Shown: positions 54,756 to 64,000 of the stretch, piece by piece
Position numbering within the stretch: the stretch's first letter is position 1
How the letters are laid out: each line of letters begins with the position of its first letter
DNA from: Pseudoxanthomonas kalamensis DSM 18571
Lineage (GTDB): Bacteria; Pseudomonadota; Gammaproteobacteria; Xanthomonadales; Xanthomonadaceae
Assembly: GCF_010211745.1 (NCBI RefSeq)
Contig: NZ_PDWQ01000003.1
Location: 248,001 to 312,000, forward strand
DNA length: 64,000 nucleotides
Direction of reading: 5' to 3'
Program-made: the position numbers and the translations under genes
Notes under the pieces: generated by a model
The model's input: only the letters and a program-made list of their open reading frames with translations
What the model was told of the DNA's origin: nothing
The model's database searches: none

Positions 54756-57700
54756 GAGAAATGAAGGGAAGGGCGTGCGTCTGCGCGTGGGTGCTGCTGA
54801 TGATCGGCGCGGCACAGGCGCAGGAAAGTCGCGCGCTGGATGGGTTCGACGATCCCGGCGCATGGCGGATCATGGCTTCCAACCAGGTCAGCGGCAGCCT
54901 CCGCACGGTCGATGGTGTCCGCGGTCCGGGCCTGTGTCTGGACTACGATTTCAACGGCGTCTCCGGCTATGTCGGCCTGCAGCGCGACGTGTCGATCGAC
55001 TATCCGGACAACTACCGCTTCGACTTCATGCTACGTGGCGATTCGCCGCGCAACGACCTGCAATTCAAGCTGATCGACGCCAGCGGCGACAACGTCTGGT
55101 GGGTCAATCGTCCGGGCTACGAATTTCCGCGCGATTGGACACCGGTCCGCTACAAGCGCCGGCACGTGAGCAAGGCCTGGGGGCCGGACGCCGACCCGGT
55201 GCTGCGCCACAGCGCCAGGCTGGAATTCACCCTCAACAACAACGTCGGCGGCAAGGGCGAAGTCTGCTTCGACGAACTGAGCTTTACCCTGTTGCCGCTG
55301 GAGCCGCAGACGGCGTATGCGCCGGTGGCAAGCGTCGTCGATACTGACAAAGGTGGCGCGACGGTCGCCGGATACGACGCCGGCAACGCTGTTGACGATT
55401 CGCGTACTACGGCCCTGGTCTGGAACACGGCGCAGGCGTCGCGGCATCCGTTGCAGCTCGACCTCGGCCAGACACGCGAGTTCGGTGGCCTGACCCTGGC
55501 GTGGACGGAAGACTTCGCTTCCGGGTACGAGATCGCCGTGTCCGACGATGCGAAGACGTGGCGGACGGCGAAGACGGTGACCCATGGCAACGGCGGCAAC
55601 GACTGGATCGCGATGCAGGAATCGGAAGCGCGCTACATCCGCCTGCGTCCGTTGAGCGCCAGTGGCAAGCGGATCGGGCTGGAAGACGTGCGCGTGCAGC
55701 CGCTCGGCTTCGCCGCGACGCCGAACGATTTCCTGAAGTCGGTGGCTGCCGGTTCGCCGCGAGGCGCCTATCCGCGAGGCTTCGTCGGCGAACAGCCGTA
55801 CTGGACCATCGTCGGCCTGGACGGCGGCCACGAGCAGGGATTGATCGGCGAGGACGGTGCCATCGAGATCGGCAAGGGCCAGCCCAGCGTGGCGCCGCTG
55901 GTGCAGGTCGATGGTGGCGCGTTGCTGACCTGGGCCGACGTGCAGGTGTCGCAGAGCCTGCAGGACGGCTATTTGCCGATCCCCAGCGTGGCCTGGAAGC
56001 ATGCCGCCTTCGATCTTGGCATCACCGCATTCGTGCAGGGCCAGGCGCGGGACTCGCAACTGGTCGCGCGCTATCGCTTGACCAACACCGACGACAAGCC
56101 GCACGAGTATGTGCTGGTGCTGGCGCTGCAACCCTGGCAGGTCAATCCGCCCAGCCAGTTCCTCAACACGACCGGCGGCTTTTCGCCGATCGACCGGCTG
56201 ACGGTCACGCAGGCGTCGATGGACATCGGTGGCGGTCGGCGCCTGTTCGCCGCGCAACCGGCCGATGCCGTATTGGCTACGGAATTCGAAGCGGGGCTGC
56301 CGGCCGAGCGCCTGGCTTCGGGTTATCTGCAGGCGCCGGCGACATGGGTGCGGCAAGCCACGGCCACTTCCAGCGACGGATTGGCTGCCGGCGCCTGGTT
56401 GTATCCGATCCGCCTGGAGCCCGGCGAGAGCGAGGAACTGGCCTGGGTCGCGCCCTTGCAGGGTGAGTTTGCATCCGCCGAAGGTTTCGACGTGCAGGCC
56501 GCGCAACAAAGCGTCGCCGCGATCTGGCGCGACAAGCTGGACCAGGTGCAATTCCAGGTGCCGGACGAAGGTCGGGCGCTGGTCGATATCCTGCGCACGG
56601 CAACGTCGCACATGCTGATCTCGCGGATCGGGCCGCGGCTGCAGCCGGGTACGCGCTCGTATGCGCGCAGCTGGATCCGCGACGGGGCGATGATTTCCGA
56701 AGGGCTGTTGCGGATGGGGCGGCCCGAGGTGGTGAAGGAGTACCTCGAGTTCTACGCGCCGTACCAGTTCGACAACGGCAAGGTGCCGTGCTGCGTGGAC
56801 GACCGCGGCAGCGATCCGGTGCCGGAGAACGACAGCCACGGCGAGCTGATCTACAACGTCGCCGAATACTGGCGCTACAGCGGGGACCGCGAGTTCCTGC
56901 GGCGGATGTGGACGCACGTGCGCGGCGCCTTCGATTACATGGAAGTGCTGCGCGCCAGCGAGCGCACCGAGGCCGTCCGCAAGGAGAATCCGGCCTTCTT
57001 CGGCATGATGCCGGCCTCGATCAGCCACGAGGGCTATTCGGCCAAGCCGATGCATTCGTACTGGGACGACTTCTGGGCGCTGCGCGGCTACAAGGACGCG
57101 GTCGAGATCGCCCAGGCGCTGGGCGAGACGCAGCAGGCCGCGCGCATGGCGACCGCGCGCGACCAGTTCGCCGACGACCTGCAGGCGTCGCTGCGGGCGG
57201 CGATGGAGCTGCACGGCATCGATTACCTGCCGGGCGCCGCCGAGCTGGGCGACTTCGACCCGACCTCGACGACGATCGCGCTGGCGCCGGGCGGCGAGCA
57301 GGCGCGGTTGCCGGCAGCGGCGTTGAACGGAACCTTCGAGCGTTACTGGCGCGAGTTCGTCGAGCGCCGCGACGGGCTGCGTGAATGGAAGGACTACACG
57401 CCCTACGAGTGGCGCAACGTGGCCGCTTTCGTGCGCCTGGGCTGGCGCGAGCGGGCTTGGGAAGCGATCCGGTTCTTCTTCGACGATCGCACGCCGCAGG
57501 CGTGGAACCAGTGGGGCGAAGTGGTGTCGCGCACGCCGCGCGAACCGTTCTTCCTCGGCGACCTGCCGCATGCCTGGGTGGGGTCGGACTTCCTGCGCTC
57601 GGCGCTGGACATGTTCGCCTACGGACGCGAGTCGGACGACAGCCTCGTGCTGGCGGCGGGGATTCCGGCGCGCTGGCTGGACGGCGATGGCGTGGCGATC

Positions 57701-57934
57701 ACGGGATTGCGCACGCCTTCGGGGACGCTCGGTTATTCCTTGCGGCGCGAAGGCGGGGAATTGCGGCTGCAGATCGATCCGGGCAGCGGGGCGCCTGCTG
57801 GCGGGCTGGTGCTGCCGTGGCCGTATGCCGGGCAGCCGGGGGCGGCGAGCATCGATGGCCAGCCGGCGAAGTTCCGCAACGGCGAGCTGGTGATCCCGGC
57901 CGGCGCCCGCAGCATCGTCGTCGACGTGCGCTGA
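54752..57934 (+). CDS. Large exported discoidin-domain protein with six-hairpin glycosidase-like domain
   Basis: A 1060-residue protein with a signal peptide (cleavage near residue 23, after GAAQA). Residues 25-165 look like a galactose-binding-like carbohydrate-binding domain. Residues 207-310 are an F5/8 type C (discoidin) domain (AVDDSRTTALVWNT). A beta-rich linker domain follows, then an (alpha/alpha)6 region from about 560 to 960, with SYARSWIRDGAMISEGLLRM near 634, NDSHGELIYNVAEYWRYSGD near 692 and WNQWGEVVSRTPREPFFLGD near 917. Acidic residues in WIRDGA and HGELIY are candidate catalytic groups. No exact GH family is assigned. It is coupled to the permease genes by ATGA. Confidence 0.75.
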   Translation: MREMKGRACVCAWVLLMIGAAQAQESRALDGFDDPGAWRIMASNQVSGSLRTVDGVRGPGLCLDYDFNGVSGYVGLQRDVSIDYPDNYRFDFMLRGDSPRNDLQFKLIDASGDNVWWVNRPGYEFPRDWTPVRYKRRHVSKAWGPDADPVLRHSARLEFTLNNNVGGKGEVCFDELSFTLLPLEPQTAYAPVASVVDTDKGGATVAGYDAGNAVDDSRTTALVWNTAQASRHPLQLDLGQTREFGGLTLAWTEDFASGYEIAVSDDAKTWRTAKTVTHGNGGNDWIAMQESEARYIRLRPLSASGKRIGLEDVRVQPLGFAATPNDFLKSVAAGSPRGAYPRGFVGEQPYWTIVGLDGGHEQGLIGEDGAIEIGKGQPSVAPLVQVDGGALLTWADVQVSQSLQDGYLPIPSVAWKHAAFDLGITAFVQGQARDSQLVARYRLTNTDDKPHEYVLVLALQPWQVNPPSQFLNTTGGFSPIDRLTVTQASMDIGGGRRLFAAQPADAVLATEFEAGLPAERLASGYLQAPATWVRQATATSSDGLAAGAWLYPIRLEPGESEELAWVAPLQGEFASAEGFDVQAAQQSVAAIWRDKLDQVQFQVPDEGRALVDILRTATSHMLISRIGPRLQPGTRSYARSWIRDGAMISEGLLRMGRPEVVKEYLEFYAPYQFDNGKVPCCVDDRGSDPVPENDSHGELIYNVAEYWRYSGDREFLRRMWTHVRGAFDYMEVLRASERTEAVRKENPAFFGMMPASISHEGYSAKPMHSYWDDFWALRGYKDAVEIAQALGETQQAARMATARDQFADDLQASLRAAMELHGIDYLPGAAELGDFDPTSTTIALAPGGEQARLPAAALNGTFERYWREFVERRDGLREWKDYTPYEWRNVAAFVRLGWRERAWEAIRFFFDDRTPQAWNQWGEVVSRTPREPFFLGDLPHAWVGSDFLRSALDMFAYGRESDDSLVLAAGIPARWLDGDGVAITGLRTPSGTLGYSLRREGGELRLQIDPGSGAPAGGLVLPWPYAGQPGAASIDGQPAKFRNGELVIPAGARSIVVDVR

Positions 57935-57956
57935 ACGACGCAGACCGCGTCCGGCT

Positions 57957-58616
57957 TCAGGCGATACGGGCTTCGCGGATGATCGCGGCGGCGCGCGCGG
58001 CGCTGTCGCGGACCTTGTCGAATTCGCCGGCGGCGATCCAGCCCGGATTGACCATCCACGAGCCGCCGATGCACAGCACGTTGGACTGCGACAGGAATTC
58101 GCCGGCATTGGATTCGGAGATGCCGCCGGTCGGGCACAGCTTCAGCCCGGCCAGCGGCCCGGCCAGACCCTTCAGCATCGTCAGCCCGCCGACCGCGCTG
58201 GCCGGGAACAGCTTGCAGCAGCGGAAGCCGTGCGCCATCAGTTGCAGGAATTCGGTCGGCGTGGCGCCGCCGGGCACGGCCGGGATCGGGGCGGCGGCCA
58301 GCGCGGTGGCCAGCGCCGGCGGCGTGCCCGGCGTGACCAGAAAATCCGCACCGGCGTCGATCGACTGGCGAATCTGGGTTTCGTTCAGCACGGTACCGGC
58401 GCCGATCACGATGTCCGGCAGGTCGCGTTTCAACGCGGCCAGCGCATCCAGTGCCGCCGGGGTGCGCAGGGTCAGTTCCAGCGCGGTCAGGCCGCCTTCG
58501 AGCAGGGCACTGGCGATGCGCCGCCCCTGATCCACGTTGTCGACGGTGATCACCGGCAGGATGCCAGCCTGCGTCAGCAGTTGTTCGGCCCGGTTCTGGA
58601 GCGCTTCGATCGTCAT
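57957..58616 (-). CDS. eda: KDPG aldolase (2-dehydro-3-deoxy-phosphogluconate aldolase)
   Basis: A 219-residue class I aldolase splitting KDPG to pyruvate and glyceraldehyde-3-phosphate, the last Entner-Doudoroff step; it can also act on 4-hydroxy-2-oxoglutarate. The Schiff-base lysine is K135 in FRCCKLFPAS and the catalytic glutamate is E47 in LELTLRTP. DFLVTPGTPP and the phosphate loop GGISESNAGEF are conserved. Length is normal. It lies 72 bases after edd and faces the discoidin gene tail to tail (22-base gap). Confidence 0.96.
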   Translation of the reverse strand: MTIEALQNRAEQLLTQAGILPVITVDNVDQGRRIASALLEGGLTALELTLRTPAALDALAALKRDLPDIVIGAGTVLNETQIRQSIDAGADFLVTPGTPPALATALAAAPIPAVPGGATPTEFLQLMAHGFRCCKLFPASAVGGLTMLKGLAGPLAGLKLCPTGGISESNAGEFLSQSNVLCIGGSWMVNPGWIAAGEFDKVRDSAARAAAIIREARIA

Positions 58617-58688
58617 TTGTGTGTTCCGTGCAGTCTCGATGGCAGGGCAGGAAGGAGACGTGTCTCCGACTCGCCCGGGTTCCGAAAT

Positions 58689-60605
<1,917 letters not shown>

Positions 60606-60665
60606 GGCGATGGGCGGCTGCTGTGAGTGCCGGTTCCCGCGTCAACCACACGTTAAGACCAGATA

Positions 60666-60774
60666 AATACCAATTTACTGACCGTGCTGCGGGACTTTGG
60701 CTGACGTGCCAATTCTACAGGGTTTCCAAGTAAATTTCCGGTGCGCCGCAGCATTACCACCGGAATACCAGTTT
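60666..60774 (-). promoter_or_regulatory. Edd upstream region with repeated AATACCARTTT
   Basis: AATACCAATTT at 60666-60676 and AATACCAGTTT at 60764-60774 (as read on +) are direct copies 98 bases apart in the glk-edd gap. The first lies about 60-70 bases before the edd start. They could be sites for a regulator of sugar catabolism; no LacI-type palindrome is present here. A weak signal. Confidence 0.3.
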
Positions 60775-60779
60775 GGCGA

Positions 60780-61769
60780 TCACCGGGACCGGTAGAACGC
60801 CATCGCATACGCGGCGGCGCCCAGCAGGCCGGCGCGTGGATGCAGGTTGGCCAGGGTCGGGATTCGCGCCATCGTCGGCGAGAAGCGTCCCTTGTGCTCG
60901 AAGCGCTGGCGGAAACCGGAGTGCTGCAGATTGTCCAGCAGCTTGGGCACCAGCCCGCCGGTCAGGAACACCCCGTCCCAGGCGCCCAGGGTCAGCACCA
61001 GGTCGCCGGCGATGGCGCCGAACACTGCGCAGAACACGTCCAGCGTGCGCATGCAGCGCGGATCGCCGGCGGCGGCGCGCGCGGTGACGTCGGGTGGCTG
61101 CATCGGACCGGGATCTTCGCCGGCGATCAGGCTCAGCGCGCGGTGCAGGTTGACCAGGCCGGGACCGCAGATCAGGCGCTCGTTGGAGACGCGGCCGAAC
61201 TGGTCGGACAGGATTTCCAGGATGCGGACTTCTTCAGGCGTGCCGGGCGGGAAGCTGACGTGGCCGCCTTCGCTCTGCAGCGGGTAGGGATGGCCGTCGC
61301 GGATCATCAGTCCGCCCACGCCCAGTCCGGTGCCGGGGCCGATCACCGCATAGGTGCGGTCTTCGGACAGCGACGCCGGCGTCCACGGCGTGCCGCCGAT
61401 CTGCACCACGTCGGACGGCCTGAGCAGGGATACCGCCATCGCCTGCGCGGCGAAATCGTTGACCAGTTTCAGTTGCTCGAAGCCGAGCGCGTCGCGGGTG
61501 CGTGGAAGCGAGATCACCCACGGGTGGTTGGTGATCCTGGCTTCGTCGCCGTCGACCCGGCCGGCGACCGCGAACACGCCATTGCGTGCGCTGCCGCCGG
61601 TCTGTTCCAGATAGTGGCGCGCGGCATCGGCCAGCGACGGAAAATCGGCGACCGCGAACACCTGCACGCTGTCGTCGATCAGCGGCGCCTCGGTGTCGAT
61701 GTCGGCCAGTGCGAAGCGTGCGTTGGTGCCGCCGATGTCGGCCAGCAGAACCCGATCCGCGGCGCTCAT
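60780..61769 (-). CDS. glk: Glucokinase
   Basis: A 329-residue kinase phosphorylating glucose to glucose-6-phosphate with ATP. The phosphate motif is VLLADIGGTNARFAL. Sugar-binding parts are RITNHPWVIS, LVNDFAAQAMAV and the GPGTGLGVGG motif; SEGGHVSFPP is typical of the proteobacterial Glk (ROK-distinct) family. ATG 61769 (MSAADRVLLADIGG) is preferred over an in-frame GTG three codons upstream. It lies 40 bases after the GH1 gene, so glucose released by GH1 is fed directly into the Entner-Doudoroff route. Confidence 0.95.
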   Translation of the reverse strand: MSAADRVLLADIGGTNARFALADIDTEAPLIDDSVQVFAVADFPSLADAARHYLEQTGGSARNGVFAVAGRVDGDEARITNHPWVISLPRTRDALGFEQLKLVNDFAAQAMAVSLLRPSDVVQIGGTPWTPASLSEDRTYAVIGPGTGLGVGGLMIRDGHPYPLQSEGGHVSFPPGTPEEVRILEILSDQFGRVSNERLICGPGLVNLHRALSLIAGEDPGPMQPPDVTARAAAGDPRCMRTLDVFCAVFGAIAGDLVLTLGAWDGVFLTGGLVPKLLDNLQHSGFRQRFEHKGRFSPTMARIPTLANLHPRAGLLGAAAYAMAFYRSR

Positions 61770-61809
61770 GCAGGGCACCGTTTACTCGAAGGCTTCCGCA
61801 ACTTCCACC

Positions 61810-63171
61810 TCACTCGTCGTCATGGGCAAGATCGGCGCCATGGCTGGCGACAATCCGCGAATAGTACCTTGCGCTGTCTTTCGGTGTACGGGTCTGGGTG
61901 TCGTAATCGACGTGGACGATGCCGAAGCGTTTGGAGTAGCCCAGCGACCATTCCAGGTTGTCCAGCAGCGACCACACGTAGTAGCCGCCGATGTTGCAGC
62001 CGGCCTCAATGGCCTCGTGCACGGCGCGCAGGTGCTGGCGCAAGTAGCTGATGCGCAAGGGGTCGCGGATGCGGCCGTTCTCGGCTTGCGGCGGATCGTA
62101 GAACGCCGATCCGTTCTCGGTGATGAAGACCTGCGGATTGCCGTAGCGATCCTTCAGCCACATCAGGGTGTCGACCAGTCCCTGCGGGAATACCTCCCAG
62201 CCGGTTTCGGTATACGTATGCATCGGCTGCCGCACTGCCGACACTTTCTGCGGCCAGTTGCTCTCGTCGTGGCGGCTGACGTTGCGGGTGTAGTAGTTCA
62301 GGCCGACGAAGTCGATCGGCTGGCGGATCAGTTCCATGTCTTCCTGCGGCCAGTCCTGCCAGGCGTCGCCGAAGACCTCGCGCAGTTCTTCCGGATAGCG
62401 GCCGAAGAAGGCCGGGTCGAGGTATTGCCGGTTCATGTAGGCATCGGCGCGGCGGGTCGCGGCCAGGTCCTCGGCGCTGTCGCTGGCCGGGTACTTGGGC
62501 TCGATGTTCACCACCAGCCCGACCTCGTGCTTGCCGACTTCGCGGTAGACCTTGACCGCCGCACCGTGCGCGCGCATCAGGTTGTGGCTGGCGATCGGGG
62601 TTTCGTACTGGCTGCGGTGGCCGGGCGCCAGCACGCCGTGCAGGTAGCCGCCGTCGGTGACCACCCACGGTTCGTTGAGCGTGGCCCAGCGACGCACGCG
62701 GCCGTCGAGGCGTTCGAACATCGTCCGCGCGTATTCGGCGAACCAGTCGGCGCTGTCGCGGTTGAGCCAGCCGCCGCGGTCGTCGAGCGCGGCCGGCAGG
62801 TCCCAGTGGTACAGCGTGGCCATCGGCTGGATATCGTTCTCCAGCAGGGTATCGACCAGGCGCTCGTAGAAATCCAGGCCTTTCGGATTGACCCGGCCGA
62901 CACCGTCCGGCAGCACGCGCGCCCAGGCGATGCTGAAGCGGTAGCTCTGCAGGCCCAGCTGCTTCATCAGCGCGATGTCGTCGCGCCAGCGGTGATAGTG
63001 GTCGCAGGCGACGTCGCCGTTGTCGTTGTTCAGCATGCGTCCCGGCGTGTGCGCGAAACGCTGCCAGATGCTGGGGCCGGCGCCGTCGGCCAGTGGCGAG
63101 CCTTCGATCTGGTAGGCGGCGGTGGCGCTGCCCCACAGGAAGCCTGGGGGAAAGAGATAAGACTTCGACAT
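61810..63171 (-). CDS. Glycoside hydrolase family 1 beta-glucosidase
   Basis: A 453-residue enzyme of normal GH1 length. The acid/base is E167 in ATLNEPWV and the nucleophile is E352 in FITENGSAFYD. It starts FPPGFLWGSATAAYQIEGSP, the GH1 N-terminal signature. There is no signal peptide, so it acts in the cytoplasm on oligosaccharides brought in by the ABC importer, releasing glucose. The ribosome-binding site GCGGAGGGGC is the same as in the GH3 and lacI-type genes. A LacI-type operator lies 38-55 bases upstream. First gene of the GH1-glk-edd-eda series. Confidence 0.95.
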   Translation of the reverse strand: MSKSYLFPPGFLWGSATAAYQIEGSPLADGAGPSIWQRFAHTPGRMLNNDNGDVACDHYHRWRDDIALMKQLGLQSYRFSIAWARVLPDGVGRVNPKGLDFYERLVDTLLENDIQPMATLYHWDLPAALDDRGGWLNRDSADWFAEYARTMFERLDGRVRRWATLNEPWVVTDGGYLHGVLAPGHRSQYETPIASHNLMRAHGAAVKVYREVGKHEVGLVVNIEPKYPASDSAEDLAATRRADAYMNRQYLDPAFFGRYPEELREVFGDAWQDWPQEDMELIRQPIDFVGLNYYTRNVSRHDESNWPQKVSAVRQPMHTYTETGWEVFPQGLVDTLMWLKDRYGNPQVFITENGSAFYDPPQAENGRIRDPLRISYLRQHLRAVHEAIEAGCNIGGYYVWSLLDNLEWSLGYSKRFGIVHVDYDTQTRTPKDSARYYSRIVASHGADLAHDDE

Positions 63172-63208
63172 GGCCCCTCCGCAGTGCCTTTGGCGGTCGA
63201 ACTTGCTT

Positions 63209-63226
63209 CATGTAAACGATTACATG
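63209..63226. promoter_or_regulatory. LacI-family operator between GH1 and the ABC ATPase gene
   Basis: CATGTAAACGATTACATG, an 18-base near-perfect palindrome with one mismatched pair at the centre. It lies just upstream of the GH1 start and about 140 bases upstream of the divergent ATPase gene, so it may control both. Confidence 0.7.
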
Positions 63227-63364
63227 GCAGAATAGCCTGATCGCGTCCGGCTGTCACCGGGCACGATGCGTCCGTTTCGCGCCGGCGACCGCCGCGGGAA
63301 GCGGACCCTGCCGTCGGGAGGGCCGCTGGCAGCCGGTTCGGGTCATGCCAAGAAGGGAGTGAGG

Positions 63365-64000
63365 ATGGCGAACGTCCGCCTGGAACAGGTACGCAAGGTC
63401 TACGACAACGGCCAGGTGGCCGTGCACGGGGCCAGTTTCGAAGTCGCCGACGGCGAGCTGATGGTGCTGGTGGGGCCGTCGGGCTGCGGCAAGTCGACCC
63501 TGCTGCGGATGATCGCCGGGCTGGAGGAGATTTCCTCGGGCACGCTGAGCATCGGCGGGCGGGTGGTCAACGACGTCGCCCCCAAGGATCGCGACATCGC
63601 GATGGTGTTCCAGAGCTACGCGTTGTACCCGCACATGACGGTGGCCGAGAACCTGGCCTTCGGCTTGAAGCTGCGCAAGCACGACCGCGCCACCATCCAG
63701 GCGCGGATCGACGCCGCGGCGGCGACCCTGGGCTTGCAGGACATGCTGCAGAAACTGCCGCGCGAAATGTCGGGCGGCCAGCGCCAGCGTGTGGCACTGG
63801 GGCGGGCGCTGGTGCGCGAGCCGGAGGTGTTCCTGCTCGACGAGCCGCTGTCCAACCTGGACGCCAAGCTGCGCCACTCGGTGCGCACCGAGATCGCAAG
63901 GCTGCACCGCCAGCTCGGCGCCACCATGATCTACGTGACCCACGACCAGATCGAGGCGATGACTCTGGGGCAGCGGATCGTGGTGCTGAAGGACGGGCGG
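63365..64000 (+). CDS. Sugar ABC transporter ATPase (MalK/UgpC/MsmX type), cut by window edge
   Basis: The first 212 residues are visible; the gene continues past the right edge. Walker A is GPSGCGKST, the Q-loop is [13 protein letters not shown], the ABC signature is [15 protein letters not shown], Walker B is [12 protein letters not shown] and the H-loop is THDQIEA. These fit the carbohydrate-uptake (CUT1) ATPases, which carry a C-terminal regulatory TOBE domain beyond the edge. GGGAG precedes the ATG. It probably energises the permeases at 53035-54755, from which it is separated by about 8.6 kb. Confidence 0.95.
   Translation, partial: MANVRLEQVRKVYDNGQVAVHGASFEVADGELMVLVGPSGCGKSTLLRMIAGLEEISSGTLSIGGRVVNDVAPKDRDIAMVFQSYALYPHMTVAENLAFGLKLRKHDRATIQARIDAAAATLGLQDMLQKLPREMSGGQRQRVALGRALVREPEVFLLDEPLSNLDAKLRHSVRTEIARLHRQLGATMIYVTHDQIEAMTLGQRIVVLKDGR

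Noticed and set aside
55031-58108. 1025-codon open frame on the minus strand opposite the discoidin protein
   Set aside because: High-GC DNA keeps antisense frames open. The translation is Arg/Gln/His-rich low-information sequence with no domain, while the + strand frame has clear domains and operon coupling.

Overview
The window reads as a single high-GC (roughly two-thirds G+C by eye) gammaproteobacterial chromosome segment, most likely from the Xanthomonadaceae/Lysobacteraceae (Xanthomonas, Pseudoxanthomonas, Luteimonas, Lysobacter or a relative). The gene order rplU-rpmA-obgE, rpsT, murJ, ribF-ileS-lspA-ispH, the rpsP-rimM-trmD-rplS operon and the TonB-receptor-rich sugar locus support this. 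The assignment is from gene content and order only. No IS element, prophage, CRISPR array or rRNA operon was found.

Bases 1-26.4 kb are core housekeeping: a fatty-acid/thioesterase tail, uvrA, ribosomal proteins with clear promoters and terminators, obgE, murJ, ribF-ileS-lspA-ispH, a tRNA-Thr, radA, a CcsA-like membrane protein, ffh, and rpsP-rimM-trmD-rplS. Accessory genes sit among them: a secreted intradiol dioxygenase, an endonuclease V-type glycosylase, a lipoprotein/secreted RNase/barstar operon, a POT peptide transporter and a rhomboid protease. Two members of one inverted-repeat family fill the lspA-ispH and rimM-trmD junctions.

Bases 26.4-41.7 kb are mixed. They hold an orphan 66-residue protein behind a sigma-54-like promoter, a frameshifted cyclopropane fatty acid synthase, the peptidase dcp, and redox genes (glutathione peroxidase, TlpA-like thioredoxin, ferredoxin-NADP reductase). 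A sulfatase module follows: membrane-anchored formylglycine-generating enzyme, HAD lipoprotein and arylsulfatase, with paired AT-rich operators upstream. Next come scpA-scpB-rluB.

Bases 41.7-64 kb form a coherent saccharide-utilisation locus around a LacI-type regulator. It contains a GH3 beta-glucosidase, an Oar-like TonB-dependent receptor, a flavin-dependent halogenase homologue, a GH144-like glucanase lipoprotein, an ABC importer (binding protein and two permeases), a 1060-residue discoidin-domain glycosidase-like protein, and the opposing genes GH1 beta-glucosidase, glucokinase, edd and eda. The transporter ATPase lies at the right edge and is cut by it. Four matching palindromes (core TGTAAACGNTTACA) precede the GH3, lacI, receptor and GH1 genes. 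The inferred flow is: outer-membrane uptake of a beta-glucan oligomer, periplasmic cleavage, ABC import, hydrolysis to glucose, phosphorylation, and Entner-Doudoroff breakdown to pyruvate and glyceraldehyde-3-phosphate. The GH144-like enzyme hints at beta-1,2-glucan as substrate; that is inference.
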